From the NCBI RefSeq assembly GCF_001719165.1, contig NZ_CP017057.1, forward strand, positions 744,001 to 808,000: a stretch of DNA of 64,000 nt, in the 5' to 3' direction. Shown here one piece after another: positions 62,265 to 64,000 of this stretch. This stretch comes from Erythrobacter litoralis. GTDB taxonomy: Bacteria; Pseudomonadota; Alphaproteobacteria; Sphingomonadales; Sphingomonadaceae. Position 1 is the stretch's first letter, and the number at the start of each line of letters is the position of its first letter. A program made the translations under genes and the position numbers. The notes under the pieces are model-generated. The model was not told the DNA's origin. It saw only the letters and a program-made list of their open reading frames with translations, and did no database searches.

Positions 62265-62883
62265 GGTGGTGGCCCTCGTGGATTACGGCGCGGGCAACCT
62301 CCATTCGGTCCACAACGCGCTGAAACGGGTCGGAGCCAACGTTACGGTCACCGACGATCCCAATGTCGTGCGCGCGGCCGACCGGATCGTGCTGCCCGGG
62401 GTCGGATCGTTCAGGGCCTGCGCCAAGGGGCTGACGGCGGTCCCGCACATGATCGAGGCGATGACCGAGCGGGTTCATGTTGGCGGTGCGCCCTTCCTCG
62501 GCATCTGCGTCGGCATGCAATTGCTCGCGACCCGCGGCCTGGAACACGGCACGACCAGGGGGCTGGGCTGGATCCCGGGCGAGGTCCGGCTGATCGAACC
62601 CGCCGACCCGGCGATCAAGGTGCCGCACATGGGCTGGAACGATGTCGGCCTCCTGCCCCATGCCCGCGATCATCAGGTGTTCGAAGGCGGCGAGGCGTAT
62701 TTCCTCCATTCCTACCATTTCGTCGCCGAGCGCGCCGCAGACGTCGCCGCGCTGACCGATCACGGCGAGGGTCTTGTCGCCGCAATCGCGCGGGACAACA
62801 TGGTGGGCGTGCAGTTCCATCCCGAGAAGAGCCAGGCCTATGGCCTTGCGACACTGAGCCGTTTTCTGGAGTGGTATCCGTGA
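62257..62883 (+). CDS. hisH: imidazole glycerol phosphate synthase, glutaminase subunit
   Basis: The 208-residue class I glutamine amidotransferase has the nucleophile Cys in LGICVGMQL near 87 and the His-Glu pair in VQFHPEKSQ near 188. It supplies ammonia to HisF. The start is GTG 62257, overlapping hisB by 8 bp; GTG 62266 is an alternative. Confidence 0.95.
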   Translation: MGEVVALVDYGAGNLHSVHNALKRVGANVTVTDDPNVVRAADRIVLPGVGSFRACAKGLTAVPHMIEAMTERVHVGGAPFLGICVGMQLLATRGLEHGTTRGLGWIPGEVRLIEPADPAIKVPHMGWNDVGLLPHARDHQVFEGGEAYFLHSYHFVAERAADVAALTDHGEGLVAAIARDNMVGVQFHPEKSQAYGLATLSRFLEWYP

Positions 62884-63608
62884 TCGTCTTTCCCGCCATC
62901 GATCTGAAGGGCGGCGCGGTCGTGCGCCTTGCCGAAGGCGACATGGATCGCGCCACGACCTATGGCGATGATCCGGCCGCGCAGGCGATGATGTTTGCCG
63001 AAGCCGGGGCCGAGCATCTCCACGTCGTCGATCTTGACGGCAGCTTTGCCGGGCGCCCTGAAAACCGCGCCGCAGTCGAGGCGATCGTCGAACGCTTTCC
63101 GGGCTACGTCCAGCTCGGCGGAGGCATCCGCGATGCCAAGACGGTCGAGGGCTGGTTCAACCTCGGCGTGGCGCGGGTCGTGATGGGTTCCGCCGCCTTG
63201 AAGGACCCCGATTTCGTCAAGGACATGGCGCGCGAATGGGAAGGCGGCATCGTCGTCGCGGTGGATGCGCGCGATGGCATGGTGGCGACCGAAGGCTGGG
63301 CCGAGGTTTCGGACGTGCCCGTGGTCGATCTCGCCCGGCGGTTCGAGGATGCGGGCGTCGCCTCGCTGCTTTTCACCGATATCGGGCGTGACGGTCTGCT
63401 GAAGGGCGTCAACATCGACGCGACCGTGGACCTCGCGCGCAGCGTCGACATTCCCGTCATCGCGAGCGGCGGGGTCCGCGGGCTCGACGACATCCACATC
63501 CTGTCGGTCCACGCGCATGAGGGTATCGAGGGCGTGATCACGGGCCGCGCGCTCTACGAGGGCAAGCTCGATCTTGCCGCGGCGATCGCGATGGGGGCGC
63601 GCGCCTGA
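62880..63608 (+). CDS. hisA: ProFAR isomerase
   Basis: The 242-residue TIM barrel isomerises ProFAR in histidine synthesis. Catalytic Asp D8 is in FPAIDLKGG and the partner is in VVAVDARDG near 128. GTG 62880 overlaps the hisH stop by 4 bp. IASGGVRGLDD in the second half is a typical phosphate-binding loop. Confidence 0.96.
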   Translation: MIVFPAIDLKGGAVVRLAEGDMDRATTYGDDPAAQAMMFAEAGAEHLHVVDLDGSFAGRPENRAAVEAIVERFPGYVQLGGGIRDAKTVEGWFNLGVARVVMGSAALKDPDFVKDMAREWEGGIVVAVDARDGMVATEGWAEVSDVPVVDLARRFEDAGVASLLFTDIGRDGLLKGVNIDATVDLARSVDIPVIASGGVRGLDDIHILSVHAHEGIEGVITGRALYEGKLDLAAAIAMGARA

Positions 63609-63611
63609 GCC

Positions 63612-63908
63612 ATGCGGCTGATGGGTTTCCTTTTCCTCGGGCTCACCTTTCTTGCCGGGATCACCGTCGGCACGGTCGAATATGCGCTGATCAATGTGGT
63701 CGTTTTCCTGCTCCTCGCGCTTGCCGTAGCCAAATTCCTGGCCCCGCGTTTCGGGTCGAACGGACTTGCATTCGGCATGGCGGGGGCATTCTTCGCAAGC
63801 TTCCTTTGGCCCTACCTGCTCATCTTCGGGCTCGACGGGACGTGCGAGGGCGATGAATGCCTTGCGAACGGCGTCTTTGTCGCAGCCTCGCCGCAGGAGT
63901 CTCCATGA
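63612..63908 (+). CDS. small integral membrane protein between hisA and hisF, unknown
   Basis: The 98-residue protein has about three membrane segments ([54 protein letters not shown]) and a small Cys-containing loop GTCEGDEC. It is not recognised. It starts 3 bp after hisA and overlaps hisF by 4 bp, so it is translated in the same operon. Confidence 0.78.
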   Translation: MRLMGFLFLGLTFLAGITVGTVEYALINVVVFLLLALAVAKFLAPRFGSNGLAFGMAGAFFASFLWPYLLIFGLDGTCEGDECLANGVFVAASPQESP

Positions 63909-64000
63909 CCGTCCGCATCCGTGTCATTCCCTGTCTCGACGTGGCCGAGGGTCGCGTGGTCAAGGGCGTCAATTTCGTCGATCTCAAGGATGCCGGCGAT
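63905..64000 (+). CDS. hisF: imidazole glycerol phosphate synthase, cyclase subunit (partial, 5' end only)
   Basis: The 32 visible residues begin [21 protein letters not shown], which is HisF: the catalytic Asp is in CLDV, and GVNFVDL follows. The rest lies outside the window. The start overlaps the previous stop (ATGA). Confidence 0.95.
   Translation, partial: MTVRIRVIPCLDVAEGRVVKGVNFVDLKDAGD

Overview
The window is a 64-kb piece of a GC-rich chromosome that looks like a member of the Sphingomonadales, most likely the Erythrobacteraceae (inference). The signs are a crtY-crtI-crtB carotenoid cluster, a short LOV-HWE histidine kinase of the kind described from Erythrobacter litoralis, an EcfG-type stress promoter (GGAAC-N17-GTT), an alphaproteobacterial SspB, an Usg-family protein, and many MipA, DUF and lipoprotein genes common in marine sphingomonads. 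No rRNA, tRNA, CRISPR array, phage or insertion sequence was seen; this is core and soft-accessory chromosome.

Layout. 0-12 kb: partial NmrA-like protein, SlyD-like FKBP, TauD-type dioxygenase, cytochrome bd operon cydA-cydB plus a small third gene (DUF2474-like), 1-Cys peroxiredoxin, beta-barrel protein, alcohol dehydrogenase, SDR, Dps, 6-phosphogluconolactonase, Nudix hydrolase. 11.7-23 kb: dinB, a Bcr/CflA-type transporter, then a long leftward unit crtY-crtI-LOG-crtB-SnoaL-biotin carboxylase-carboxyltransferase. 23-34 kb: MipA/OmpV, secreted DUF2059-like protein, S9 peptidase, PqqB-like metallo-fold protein, patatin with a CRP-like domain, TPP riboswitch plus thiC, EthD protein, a CxxCH lipoprotein and a DUF3833 lipoprotein. 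34-39.6 kb: small stress-type proteins (diverged cold-shock paralogue, CspA, coiled-coil protein, short HPF), a cryptochrome-like FAD protein and fasciclin and COG3650 lipoproteins. 39.7-41.3 kb: LOV histidine kinase and response regulator. 41-50 kb: S41 protease, YbhB, SWIB, DUF3253, DUF985 cupin, membrane dipeptidase, DUF2945 and membrane-protein pair with a stress promoter, dapD, and an 852-residue subtilisin autotransporter. 50.6-59.4 kb: acyl-CoA catabolism (APH-type kinase, alcohol dehydrogenase, three acyl-CoA dehydrogenases, a sugar/cation-symporter-like transporter, SDR). 59.5-64 kb: usg, gmk, a hypothetical gene, sspB and hisB-hisH-hisA-(membrane protein)-hisF.

Themes. Light and oxidative stress recur: carotenoids, LOV kinase, cryptochrome-like protein, Dps, peroxiredoxin, cytochrome bd. 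The most unusual content is (i) the kinase plus ACAD10/11-like dehydrogenase, which together resemble a split ACAD11 and suggest a 4-hydroxyacyl-CoA route; (ii) a pair of acyl-CoA dehydrogenase genes in which only one keeps the catalytic-Glu motif, as in heterotetrameric FadE enzymes; (iii) a LOG-family gene translationally coupled inside the carotenoid operon; (iv) a cryptochrome-like protein with the FAD-binding domain at its N terminus; and (v) a poly-G/poly-C tract in the autotransporter gene.
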